In this document: one piece after another, positions 1 to 9,727 of the stretch
Layout: each line of letters starts with the position of its first letter
Position numbering within the stretch: the stretch's first letter is position 1
DNA from: Zygnema cylindricum
Lineage: Eukaryota; Streptophyta; Zygnematophyceae; Zygnematales; Zygnemataceae
Direction of reading: 5' to 3'
Length of the DNA stretch: 53,045 bases
Assembly: GCA_037447655.1 (NCBI GenBank)
Contig: JBBHKE010000575.1
Coordinates: 1 to 53,045, forward strand
Program-made: the position numbers and the translations under genes
The notes under the pieces: generated by a model
Told to the model about the DNA's origin: nothing
Database searches by the model: none
The model's input: the letters and a program-made list of their open reading frames with translations, nothing else

Positions 1-595
1 GACAAAAACATGATCCGTACCGTTCGACGCCAATAGTAACAAAACTTGTGGTTGGATGGTTGGGTCATGTGGTATGCTAATGGGTTTCCTTGAAGTCATG
101 TGTTACGTTTTTCATGTGGTTGACTGTTAATGTGTTTAGATTGAACGGTACGAAAAGACGAAACGAATATAAAACATCCAAGGTGACGTAAGGCATTCGT
201 TTACATAGAACATAATTGCAATATTCTGCCACGTGGACCACCCGCAAACGTCGAGTTGACGAATAGCTTCGAGACAAGAAAAAAATAAGACCAAAGAAAG
301 TCGTCTAAAACGGACGAAACGGACAAAAGAGTATGCAAAAGTAATTGCGACGCATAAAGTACGAAACCTTCACAACTCTATTTAGAGGAGCGATGTCAAT
401 CTAGGACCTGTACGGCCTTTGGTGTATCCCTCAACAAATAAATAAATAAACAACCAACACAATGGAAATTGAAACATACAAAATCGAGTTTAGAGTCGGC
501 CGAAAATAGCACTTAGTCATATTATATCCATACCCAGACCTGTCTTTGGGTACAAATAGGGCTTAAAATGAGGACAAAAAATGTAAAAATGAGAC
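1..595. other. AT-rich intergenic sequence without recognisable gene
   Basis: I see no conserved coding segment, RNA gene or repeat boundary here. The short ORFs have no family-like motifs. A CACGTG G-box occurs near position 232. Confidence 0.4.
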
Positions 596-615
596 AAAAA
601 AAGCATATTTAGCAA

Positions 616-905
616 GAGAAAGGGAAAGGGAGAAACGGGAGAGGGGGAAAAGGAAGTCAAAATGAGAGAAAAGGAAAGTGAATGAGAATGAGAGGGAGGA
701 GGGGAGTAAAGAGGAGACCTGTTTCGAGGTACAAAGGGGCTCAAAATTGAGGTTAAAAGAAGGGCAAGAGAGATAGAGAAGGAGTAGGAGAAGGAAATCT
801 ATACTCGAGTTAAAACTGGGGCTTTAGAATAATAGGAGTCTTGTTTTGAGGAGGCAAGAGAAAGGGCAAAACTGAGAGGGATGAGAGGGAAGAGAAGGTG
901 GGAGC
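616..905. repeat. Polypurine (GA-rich) tract
   Basis: The plus strand is almost entirely G and A, made of irregular GAGAAAGGGA-type units. Ser/Pro/Leu-rich ORFs on the minus strand are by-products of this composition. Similar tracts recur near 25.45-26.05, 39.64-40.23 and 49.88-50.22 kb. Confidence 0.8.
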
Positions 906-1570
906 ATTGCCGTTTTTCCTAAAATCTTTGTCCCTAAGTAAACCTATCTTCTCCAACCCTATTTCAGAACAGGGCGAAATAACCCCTAACCTTTTAACAA
1001 TCCTAAACCAAACCTAGGTTAACATACTAACCTTTTTCAAAAATAACTTTGTAAAGCGCAGACCCTAATCCGATAAAAGAATTTAATTCGGGCTCAAATA
1101 TAAAGAGTTCAACCACACACAATATGTGGCACATGTTTCAAAGAGGATCCATTTGTGTTACAATCTCTTAACTCGAACGCTAGTAGTTGTGAGCAACTAA
1201 AGAGTAATTATAATCATTTTTAGGTTATGCCGTTTCCTCGATTTGAAAAGGTATTGATTAGGCATATATGAGCAACCAATTGAAAACTAAGTAAAAAAGA
1301 GAGTTTGACATTATTTTCAAAGCACTCTCATAGGTAAAATCATCAACTCCCATGTGAAAACAAAAACAATAACACAAAAAAAGGATTGAATATGGATAAT
1401 TATTGAGCAAAATATTTTAGGCATTTGACTTAAACTTCAAAACTAAATATCAAGGGAAAACTTTGAAAAACAAAGGCAAAAAACACATTTGGAGCTTTGT
1501 GAATCTAATACAGAAAAACTATTGATTGTCAATAACTCACATAACTTACTTGTCAAAAGTCTATTTGTAA
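906..1570. other. AT-rich sequence, nothing recognised
   Basis: No ORF with family similarity, no repeat boundary and no RNA gene was seen in this stretch. Confidence 0.35.
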
Positions 1571-1572
1571 AT

Positions 1573-1812
1573 GGCCTTTTCGCCCCTTAGAGACACAAGT
1601 TCTTGATTTAGCGAAATGTGTTGTGGTATAAAAAACTTAATTGCATTAACACATATCTCTACACCCACACGCACCTACCTGTTGTTTGATGCAGGTGGGC
1701 CTTTACGCCCCTTACAGACACAAGATTTTGATTTAGCGAAATGTGTTGTGGTATAAAAAACTTAATTGCATTTACGCATATCTCTACAGACACACACGCA
1801 CCTACCTATTGT
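1573..1812. repeat. 125-bp tandem duplication
   Basis: Two adjacent copies start with GGCCTTT(T/A)CGCCCCTTA at 1573 and 1698. Both contain GATTTAGCGAAATGTGTTG and end in CACGCACCTACCT. They differ by scattered substitutions, so the duplication is not recent. No coding function is apparent. Confidence 0.85.
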
Positions 1813-1875
1813 TCTATAACTACTGGCGCAGGTGGTGCTGCAGTTCTATAACTACTGGCGCAGGTGGTGCTGCAG
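1811..1875. repeat. 32-bp tandem duplication
   Basis: The unit GTTCTATAACTACTGGCGCA plus GGTGGTGCTGCA occurs at 1811 and again at 1843 with no visible difference. It directly abuts the 125-bp duplication. Confidence 0.85.
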
Positions 1876-2153
1876 CAGTAGTTGTAGAAGTAGACATGAT
1901 TCTCAGCAAAAGCTAACAAGTATCCTACCAAACAACAATTTTGCAAACTCTTCAAAATCAAACTCACAAATTTAAGCCAAATTACACATATAATCAATTC
2001 ACCATGCACACTGTACACTTCCAAAGTTACAACACAATCGGTCTAATACACCATACGATATCAAGACTGCAAGTTTCCCAATAATTGCCCTTTAATTTTC
2101 CATATTCCCAAAACTGGATAATATAATTTTCACTATGTCCCAAACTTTATACA

Positions 2154-2164
2154 CGGAGGGAGTA
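2154..2164 (-). repeat. Possible Stowaway-type terminal inverted repeat
   Basis: On the minus strand TACTCCCTCCG is followed by GTATAAAGTTTGGGACATAG. This resembles the plant Stowaway/mariner MITE terminus (CTCCCTCCGTCCC next to a TA target). I did not find the partner TIR nearby, so it may be a truncated end or chance. Confidence 0.35.
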
Positions 2165-2440
2165 TCTATTGCTAGCTAACAAATCATATGCAAAGACCTA
2201 GCACCGTAGTACAGTAATGCTACATGACAAAGTACTTAAAGTGTACGTTACTATACTCTAGGTAATTCCAAAACCCTATTAACTACTTGCCGTAATTGAA
2301 ATAGTAACACACTAATTAATAATGCACTAAACTACATCAAACGATTTTCCAGATATTTACAAAGAGAAGCCATGCAAAATAATGCGTTTGTTTTTAGTCC
2401 ACGTCCATCATAGAAGTCTAGAAGAATGTGGTCATGAAGT

Positions 2441-2830
2441 ACGGACCACCTGAGCGCGTACACCTGAGGGCGTACAATATGCTTAGTCACTAGTGGTCCC
2501 CGCACGAATCTCGTCCGTCGTCTCGATTCGTATCATCGATACATGTTGTTCCGTACATAACATTTTCTCCAGATGCCTGCCTTTGACTCCGTCCGTCTGA
2601 TCCCGAGAGTCCGCTCGTTCGATGGTCGACACGTGTAAGGTAGGACTACCTGAGCGCGTACAGTATGCTTAGTCACTTATGGTCCCTGCACGAATCTCGT
2701 CCGTCGACTTGATTCGTATCAACGTTACATGTTGTTCTGTACATAACATTTTTCCCCGATGCCCGCTTTCGACTCCGTCCGTTCGATCTTGAGACTTTGC
2801 TCATTTGATGGTGAACACGTGTAAGTTATT
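2441..2830. repeat. About 190-bp tandem duplication
   Basis: Two diverged copies, roughly 2441-2638 and 2641-2828, share CCTGAGCGCGTACA, TATGCTTAGTCACT, GCACGAATCTCGTCCGTCG, ACATGTTGTTC, GACTCCGTCCG and a final CACGTGTAAG. The position just left of a copia LTR edge suggests it may lie within that LTR, but the left LTR boundary was not found. Confidence 0.8.
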
Positions 2831-3029
2831 GTCGGCGCCAGGCCGGAATATTTGCACAGGTCTCAGATGCCGACCCTTGTCCTTGTAGAAGTACAATACA
2901 CTCTATTCCTTTTCTGCTACTGTAACACTAATAAAGGTAAGTATTACACATTGACTTAGACAAAATATTCTAAGTTCTAAACTCCTCCTCACAGTCCTTT
3001 CTACCGAGGATAAAGCTATAAACTCAACA
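2831..3029 (-). mobile_element. 3' LTR part of copia element A (U3 end)
   Basis: Read on the minus strand, GGGGAG at 3030-3035 acts as a polypurine tract and is followed by TGTTGAG, a typical copia LTR start whose outermost base is position 3029. The left limit of this LTR is undefined. No second LTR for this element was recognised. Confidence 0.55.
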
Positions 3030-3269
3030 CTCCCCTAAAGCTTTAAACTCTGCTAGTCACTCAACCCAATAACATCTTGGCAAAACTGTAATTTCGGTGC
3101 AGGGAGAGCTTTGGTAAGCATGTTTGCAACCATATTTTCTTCTGCCAAATAACACAATTTGATGACATTGGCAAGCACCTTTTCCCGAACAAAATGTAAC
3201 CTGATATCTATGTGCTTACTTTAAAAATGATGGTTGGGATTGGAGGCGTGCAATGGTACTGTTGTCTCA

Positions 3270-3716
3270 CTAGATGACCTGGGGCCGAGTTTGCATGTAC
3301 CCAAGTTCCTGTAGAAGTGCCTTTACCTGTAGGATTTCTTTGAGGGTAGAGCTTGCTGCCATATATCCCGACTCCATTGTTGACTGAGTTGTGACCTTCT
3401 GAAGCTTGCTGCTAGAGCAGCAAGTTCCATTTCCAATCTTGAAGACAAAACCAGTCGTCGATTTTTTGCTAGGCATGTCGCCATAGCTACCATCGCTCCA
3501 ATTGTACAATTTTACTTCTCCTCCTCCAAGAACAAGTTTGATGTTGCGAGTCCCTGCCAAGTATCTTTGAACCCTCTTTGCGGCTTCCCAGTCTGATTTT
3601 CTCGGATTCTGCAAGCTCCTACTTAGAATACTGACAGCAGCTGCAATATCCGGCCTCATGCAATTCATAAAATAGACGAGGCTACCAACTACCTGCCTGT
3701 ATCGTTTAGAGGCCAT
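3270..3716 (-). pseudogene. Copia RT C-terminus and RNase H fragment (element A)
   Basis: The 148-residue frame carries VVGSLVYFMNCMRPDIAAAV, the RT/RNase H connector typical of Ty1/copia Pol. It then has a TTGFVFKIG block and QKVTTQSTMESGYMAA, the counterpart of the conserved LSSTEAEYMA motif that holds the catalytic Glu; here the motif is damaged (ESGYM). RNase H would degrade the RNA strand of the RNA:DNA hybrid during reverse transcription. Further C-terminal RNase H sequence continues in other frames to about 3050. The copy is clearly non-functional. Confidence 0.85.
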
Positions 3717-3839
3717 AAACTCCTCCTTCCCTTACTTTAGACTCTCATTGACTAATATACTAGAATATGAGTCATCTCGATCCAATTTTTGCCTAAACTC
3801 CATAAGAGTTACACACCCTTTCACTTCATTTATTTCAAA

Positions 3840-4290
3840 CTTTTCAAGCATATTTCCTATAGCCTCTTTTTAAGTAGCACTATTATTTTCTTGTTTCTAT
3901 CCATCTCTACCTGTATTCCTAAGATACACTTGGCCTCACCGAGGTCTTTCATCTAAAATCTTGATTTCAAGGCTACCTTCATGGGGTTTATTTCACTCAT
4001 AGATTTGTTGATAAGTAATAGATCATCTACAAATACAACAATTTAAAATACTCTTTCTTCCCCTTGTTGCACATACACAGAATGGTCTGAGCTAATCTTT
4101 TTGAAGCTTAGCCCAGTGAGAAACTCATCTAACTTTAGGTTCCATTGTCTAGGGGCTTATTTCAGCTCATACAAGGATTTTCACAGTTTGCATATTAACT
4201 TCTCCTTTCCTCTTTCAACATAGATTTCTGGTTGGTCATTTCGACATTTGCTCCCTTGATCCAATGAGTTTTTTCCGGTGATGAGAAAGC
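3840..4290 (-). pseudogene. Copia reverse transcriptase remnant (element A)
   Basis: There is no long open frame, but short translated stretches match copia RT. FVDDLLL, the counterpart of the YVDD active-site box, is encoded on the minus strand at about 4035-4016. Upstream in the sense direction, near 4160-4135, is a segment equivalent to the LKQAPRQWN region. Stops and indels interrupt it throughout. It is assigned from motif order between integrase and RNase H. Confidence 0.7.
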
Positions 4291-4989
4291 CTCCCGAATG
4301 GTCAGAGGTTCCTCCGAGGTGGTAGAGAATGCAAAGTGAGATTGTGATTGCAGACGACTGCTTGATCTCCTTCCCCCCTAAAATTATGAGGCTGAGAACG
4401 ATGGATAGCTGGCGTTCTTTGTCTGTCTTGCTAGTACTTGTCTGTCTTACTTGTTTCGTGTGCTGCTGGAGAGGGAGAGAAAATTCTTGTCGATTCGTGA
4501 GAGGGACCTAAGGATCCCAAGAAATGTGTTCCACATGTGGAGGCTCAGTGACCTGAAAGTAGGTTGTGTTCTTTATTTTAATGATGACATATTCCTACAA
4601 ATTTTCTTCCGCTGGCCGATCTGTCGTTTTAAAAACGTCAGCTGATTCTTCCTCATCTTTTATAATTATGTTCCTCGACACAACAACCTTTTTTTTATCA
4701 AGAACATACACTCTATATCCCTTAGAGTTATCATCATATCCCATGAGAATACTCGGTAAGCCTTTTGGTTCCATTTTACAAGTGTTTTGTGATGTGTTTA
4801 GGATAAAACATTCACTACCAAATACTTGAAATGGCTAACCTGAGGCTTTCTCCCAGTCTATAGTCCAAAAAGGGTTGTACTAACTGATCTCTATTGAATC
4901 CTATTCTTAATTTAAACTACACAATTAAGAGCCTTTGCCCAAAATTGCAAATCTACATTTTAGTCTGCAAACATGGATCTAGCACTTTT

Positions 4990-5520
4990 TGTGTCCGTTC
5001 TTTTTAACCTTTCTGAGACACCATTATGTTGAGGGGTATATGGAACAGTTAGCTGCAGGCTAATACCCTCATCCTAAAGAAACTTTTCAAACTCTTTAGA
5101 CATATACTCCCCCCCATTGTCTAATATGAGTTCCAAGATTGGAACACCATGTAGTTTTTCCGCCCACGTTTTGTAATGTTTGAAGTGTCCGAACACTTCA
5201 CTCTTCTCCTTCATGAAATATAATTTTCTAAATCTTGAGAAATCATCCGTAAATGTGACCATAAAGCGAACTCTTCTTGCAGTTAGCTCTTAAGCAGGGC
5301 CTAAAACATCAGAATGTATGAACTAGAGAACTTTTTTTGACCGATGTTTCGATTCTTAAGGAAATAGTAATGTGTGATTTTTCCCCCATGAGCAGCCATC
5401 ACAAGTCTTAACTGACTATTCCGAGAGAAAAACACCTTCTACTTTGCCAGCAATTACCATCTTTCTCAAGATATCGTAATTAACATGTCCTAGTCTATTA
5501 TGCCATAACTCATTTTAAGA
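4990..5520 (-). pseudogene. Copia integrase remnant with gag-pre-integrase box (element A)
   Basis: At about 5510-5458 the minus strand encodes ELWHNRLGHVNYDIL, the zinc-binding gag-pre-integrase motif of copia integrase. The open frame 5262-5074 then gives FTDDFSRFRKLYFMKEKSEV and ILDNGGEYMSKEFEKFL, the core with the second catalytic Asp (DNGGEY). The family's DDE catalytic domain is split by frameshifts, so the protein is not functional. It sits between protease and RT, as expected for Ty1/copia rather than Ty3 order. Confidence 0.8.
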
Positions 5521-5645
5521 TATAACACTGGAGTAGAGAACATCATTTTCCTTATAAGCAACCATATCTATGGGGTACATTTTGCATTCATCTCTTGTTC
5601 CTGTAATTGCTATCTTTCCTAGGTTGCTAACAACCTGCCTGCCAC

Positions 5646-6023
5646 CTAGAAGTGTGACCTCAAAGCCTTTGCTCTCAACAAAAAAAGTAGAAAAAAAATC
5701 TTTTTGAAATATGGGACATACAAGACATTATGAATTGTTCTCTTAGATGACTTTCTTCCTACATCTAGTAGCAAAGAAACATCACCCTGAGCTGTAGTTT
5801 GAACACTCATGCCGCATGCATAGTATATATTATTTGTAGGTGTAGCTTTCAGATTAGTGAAAATCTCTTTGTTCCAACACATGTGGGCCGATGCACCGGT
5901 GTCCATGATCCATCCAACGTCATTTGACCCCTCGATTACTGCTGCCATAGCAAAGAGTTGCGATTCATCCTGCTCATCGAAGCTCAAATACTCATCCTCT
6001 TGAATTTCAGATGAAGAAAACAT
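5646..6023 (-). pseudogene. Copia aspartic protease fragment (element A)
   Basis: The frame contains GWIMDTGASAHMCWNKEIF, the retroviral-type aspartic protease active site (DTGAS) with the copia-typical HMC that follows. Downstream, IHNVLYVPYFKK corresponds to the conserved NVLYVP segment. This protease cleaves the Gag-Pol polyprotein in the virus-like particle. The catalytic motif is intact, but the frame is isolated by stops on both sides. Confidence 0.85.
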
Positions 6024-6099
6024 TGAAGTGTTTTGAACCTAATTTCCAAAGATGCCCTAGTTAAACTAACTTTGCTGCCAACCTGGCTTATTTAAACCT

Positions 6100-6495
6100 G
6101 TTTCATTTGCCTTTTCCAATTTAGGACAGTATCTATATCCATGACCATGTTCCGAACAATAAAAAACATGTAGTAGAAGGATGTCTATTTTGGCCTTGAT
6201 TGAACTGCTTACACTGCATCTAATCTGGTTAAACAGATTTTCCAGTTGATTAAACTGATTTTTTGACTGGTAAAGTTGACCTTCCCTGCCAAAATTTGTA
6301 TTAAAAGCTTATACTTGTTTTTCTCCATTAAAAACCTTTGATCTGCTTCTTCCTCTAAGAAAATATTGATACCTAACTGAAGTGTCCAGCTAGACTTATC
6401 ATGCTTTTTCAGTTCTACCGATACATCTTTCATACTGCTAAGTAGACCACTAATGACCAATGCAGCATGCTGAAACTCAAGATATGTACCACTAG
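6100..6495 (-). pseudogene. Copia gag remnant (element A)
   Basis: Minus-strand 6460-6209 is an 83-residue hydrophilic frame in the position of Gag. Downstream, near 6160-6115, FYCSEHGHGYRYCPK resembles the nucleocapsid zinc knuckle CX2CX4HX4C with the second Cys replaced by His. Gag is broken at 6496 by element B. Confidence 0.55.
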
Positions 6496-7575
6496 TGAAA
6501 TTCTATGGGTTCCATTCCCCTACAATATTCGCAGATCTAAAAGAATCTAATCTAGATAGTGCCGACTCCAAGTTGATATAAACCCAAATGACTGACACCC
6601 TGAAAATTAGAACCCCAATACAGCTTCACCCTTATGAAAGAAGACTTTCTGTGTGCTCAGTTCCACCATAGAATGCAAAGTTAGAATATGAGTTTTGGAT
6701 AACATTCCCCACTTTGACTTCTTCTTAGAAATACAGCCACACCGGGAAGCAAAAACTTTGACGGACTACACTCTTGTGTAGGATGGCCTCCCCTGAGTCC
6801 GTCGCAAAATGAATCATTGAATTTGCTCCCCTGAGCATTAAGTTATGGCTGTTCAAAGAAAACAAATTTATACAGAATGCCTCTGGGAGCAAGGGCTTCC
6901 AAAAATGTCTAAGTACTAAGAACCTACTCAAATTATCATACACTATAAAATGTACATACAAAGTACGTTAGGCGCAGTACTTTATGTGTGGAATTATGCG
7001 GCACCACTCTCGGTTTGCCACTTGGCAAATAAGTCGTCGCCATTCTGTCCCTTTCTTCTTCGACAACCTATAGGATGGTGCCACGTGTCATTTTCCTCCA
7101 TTTTCGCAAAGCATCGCCAAAATAGCCATTCAGGGAGGCCAACACTCACGCGTGCTGTCCGTTTGAAATACTGCGATCCGTCAGCAATTCTATCTTTACG
7201 ACGCGCCAAATCTTTTTCTTACCGTTGAATTTCTAAGGACGTCTTCCCTTTTCATGTTCGTTGAAATTCTACTGAAGTCAATTCGATCCATTAAATGAAA
7301 GCGACGTCACTCAAGTTGATTAAAATATCGAGCCCTCGTCTATTAGTTGTCAACGCCTTAGTGGATAAGGTGAAGGACTACTAGTAGTTTGCAAACCAGG
7401 TTCAAATCTGTGCAAAGGCATCATTATGGTCATCTCTTAGTTGGTATTCTCTACATATTAATTTTTATATACCTGTTGTACACTATATATCTCAACATTG
7501 GTCCTAGACTATAGGATAAAGCTACCGGCTGTAAATGATTTGACTGACGGTAGGAAACAAGATCAAATCCTTGAC
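6496..7575 (-). mobile_element. Left (3') LTR of element B, truncated
   Basis: It aligns with 9708 to about 10985 of the right LTR. It contains a G-box CACGTG at 7082-7087 and two successive tRNA-like segments, with B-box-like GGTTCAAATCT at 7399-7409 and GATCAAATCC at 7561-7570. After the second, the sequence runs straight into RNase H coding sequence (TTGACCCACATTAATTC), so the rest of the LTR and the polypurine tract are deleted. Confidence 0.7.
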
Positions 7576-7950
7576 CCACATTAATTCTTTTACATCAGAA
7601 CAAGAGGCCATATACTCAACCTCCCTAGTAGACTGAACAACCACCTTTTGTTGCTTACTGCTCCAACACCAAGCACCTTCCCCCACATACACCTTCCCCC
7701 ACATACAGAACATATCCAGATGTGCATCTTCTCATTGGTGCATCCCCATAATTGTCATCACTCCAAATGGTGATATCAGTGTGCTCCCCTCCCAAATGGA
7801 ACAACAACTCTTTGGTTCGAACCAAATATCTCATGATTCTCTTGGCTGCCTCCCATTCTCTCTTTCTAAGATCGTTAAGACTCCTACTGAGGACTCCTAC
7901 TGCTGCCGCTATGTCTACTACTGCCGCTCTGTCTAGTATTATGACAAGCT
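7522..7950 (-). pseudogene. RNase H fragment 1 of element B
   Basis: Frames on the minus strand include CWSSKQQKVVVQSTREVEYM, the RNase H segment with the catalytic Glu region (QSTxxVEYM), and KELMWVKDL. The DNA is visibly similar to the RNase H of element C near 20510-20840 (for example CCACATTAATTCTTTTACA). Stops interrupt it. It ends in an imperfect GCTATGTCTACTACTGCCGC repeat. Confidence 0.75.
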
Positions 7951-7967
7951 AAATTAAACATTCCATC

Positions 7968-8345
7968 TTAATGATCACACATTTTATTTAGCATCCCACT
8001 TTTCATAAATCTGAGCAATGATTTTATCCACCTCATCCCCTTTCCATCCACACAATGTGTGATTTCCCTCTTGTAGGTTAAACAGCTAGCCCCATCTCTA
8101 ATTTGCAACACATACCCAGATGCTAACCCTTTTATAGGCACACCTTTATAGACTGCATCACTCCCGTTAGTGATGTCAAAACCATTACCCTCCAAATTTA
8201 TCCTTAAATCAAGAGTCCCCACTAAGTTCCTCATAAAGTCTACATCTTCCGTACTTATATTTTTGTCCATGATACCCCCCTCTTTCCCTGAAATTTCCTC
8301 AGTCTCTCCCACGAAATTTTTTCCACTATCACTTTTGATTCCCAA
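7968..8345 (-). pseudogene. RNase H fragment 2 of element B, diverged duplicate
   Basis: The 125-residue frame has FMRNLVGTLDLRINLEGNGF and then TSG-like ASGYVLQIRDGASC. These match, in order, the MRYLVGT, DITxxGDA and CTSGYVMHVGEGACC blocks of element C RNase H. It is therefore a second, more diverged copy of the domain present in the preceding feature. A mosaic origin or internal duplication would explain two RNase H segments in a row. It lies only 17 bp from gag sequence, which marks the large pol deletion. Confidence 0.6.
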
Positions 8346-8362
8346 ATAACATTTCTCCTCCC

Positions 8363-9581
8363 CTAAACCTTATTTAAATATTCCTTTCCTCCCCTATCCT
8401 TTGGAGCCCCCTTTAGATTTACTTCTCCCCTTTCCTTGAAATGTGTTGAAAACTCCTTTTCAGGGCAGTTTTCATTTTCCGAAATATTTATGAAATTATC
8501 CTTATTAATTTTATTTTTCCCTTTTTCATTTATAGATCCTAGATCTGACTTTCTCATTTCTAAGTCATACACTCTACACTCATTGACATCCTCAAGTACC
8601 TCCTCTCTTTGTACTTCCACTATACCATAGTGCTGCTTTCTTGGAATTTCTTTGTGTTTTTCTTTCTTCTCCATTTTACGGATGTGAAGAAGCTCCAAAA
8701 AATCTTCATCCTCTTTCTCTTCTTCCTCTTTTTCCTCCTTATCCACCTTCCAACTTCTAAGTTCTTCAAAACAAGGGCGTTCCTCCATACAGTGACCCGA
8801 TTTCCTACAAAAGAAGAAAAACCCTCCTTTCAAAGCTCCCCTTTCTTTTCCTCTCCTTCTCTTTTCACCAAATTTACCTTTGTCTTTCTTCCTCTCATCA
8901 CGCTTCCGCCAGTCACCTCCAGCTCTCAATGCATTCACCCTGGCACTTCCCCTACAAATCTCCAATTTGCTTTCTTTCACAAGTATCATCCCCATGGTAA
9001 TGCTCCAAGTCCATGAGGAGCTATCTATCTCCTTCATAAGGTTAAGTATGTTTTTGTACTCATCTGGAGTTTCATGATTAGTGTGTTAATCTTTCTCTCC
9101 ACAAATTCTACATATCTTGCACTAGGCAACTCAACATATAACGCAACAATATCATTGCAAAACTCTATCATGCTACCGCTTATAAACATTGGCCTCTATT
9201 TTCGTTATACTAACTTATGCCTCTGTATAGTCTCAATATTATAGATCTTACTTAGTGTTTACCAGATTTTGAAGACTTGGTTAGATTTAAAAGAGTAATA
9301 GCTATGGACTTAGACACGTATCTAAGTATGAGATGTTTTGCTATCGTGTTTTTATACTCCCAATTTTTTCTATCATTTTCTTCAGTTTTTGGTTCAGTTA
9401 TAATCCCTACAACTGTAACTGCAGACGAGAGCCTATCTCCCCTCACCATAGGTGTTCTTTTTCCCTTCTCCCATTTACCCCCTTCCATGGCAATGATATT
9501 CCTTTCACCTTCCGTTGCATCTGATCTCCGGTTGGTTTTTCTGGAAAGCCCCAGATGATTCTCTATAGTAAGCTCCTCCAA
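8363..9581 (-). pseudogene. Gag relic of element B with damaged zinc knuckle
   Basis: Frames 9581-9252 and 9037-8363 are hydrophilic. The first contains an IAKHLILRYVSKSIAITLL stretch that matches the IAAKNIILRHLTQALAT segment of element C gag (UBN2-type copia Gag). The second contains FFCRKSGHCMEERPCFE, a zinc-knuckle relic lacking the first Cys. Glu/Lys/Arg-rich sequence follows. Gag packages element RNA in virus-like particles. Frameshifts make this copy inactive. Confidence 0.65.
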
Positions 9582-9727
9582 AGCCGGGTGGCAGATACCT
9601 CACTTGTCTCGAAACAATTTTCGAAAGGCAATCCCTCCATCGTAAACTCCCAATAAGTGATGGCTCTTCCGTCAAACATAGGCACCCTAGATGGTGGGCC
9701 CATAACCTCAAATTCTATGGGTTCCAT
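9563..9727 (-). pseudogene. N-terminal gag of element B, starting in the LTR
   Basis: From ATG at 9727 (inside the LTR) the frame reads MEPIEFEVMGPPSRVPMFDG and on to YWEFTM. This is the start of a copia Gag (family pattern: PxFDGxxYxxW). The codons for VMGPP lie on the primer binding site. The same arrangement occurs in element D (MNDPAQQVMGPP) and, frameshifted, in C. The frame is soon lost downstream. Confidence 0.7.
9693..9707 (-). other. Primer binding site of element B (half-tRNA iMet type)
   Basis: The plus strand reads GGTGGGCCCATAACC, identical to the anticodon arm of plant initiator tRNA-Met as I know it (GGUGGGCCCAUAACC). The element's sense RNA is therefore complementary to the 5' half of that tRNA, starting directly after the LTR. 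This is the priming type known from Drosophila copia and yeast Ty5, not the usual pairing with the tRNA 3' end. Confidence 0.8.

Larger units (their letters stand above)
3030..6495 (-). mobile_element. Decayed Ty1/copia retrotransposon A, internal region
   Basis: Domains run on the minus strand in copia order: gag remnants (about 6495-6100), aspartic protease (6023-5646), gag-pre-integrase and integrase (about 5520-4990), reverse transcriptase (about 4290-3840) and RNase H (3716-3050). Many stops and frameshifts separate the blocks, so it is an old inactive copy. Element B starts exactly at 6496, inside or next to its gag, which suggests a nested insertion. No target-site duplication was found at that junction. 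Confidence 0.85.
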
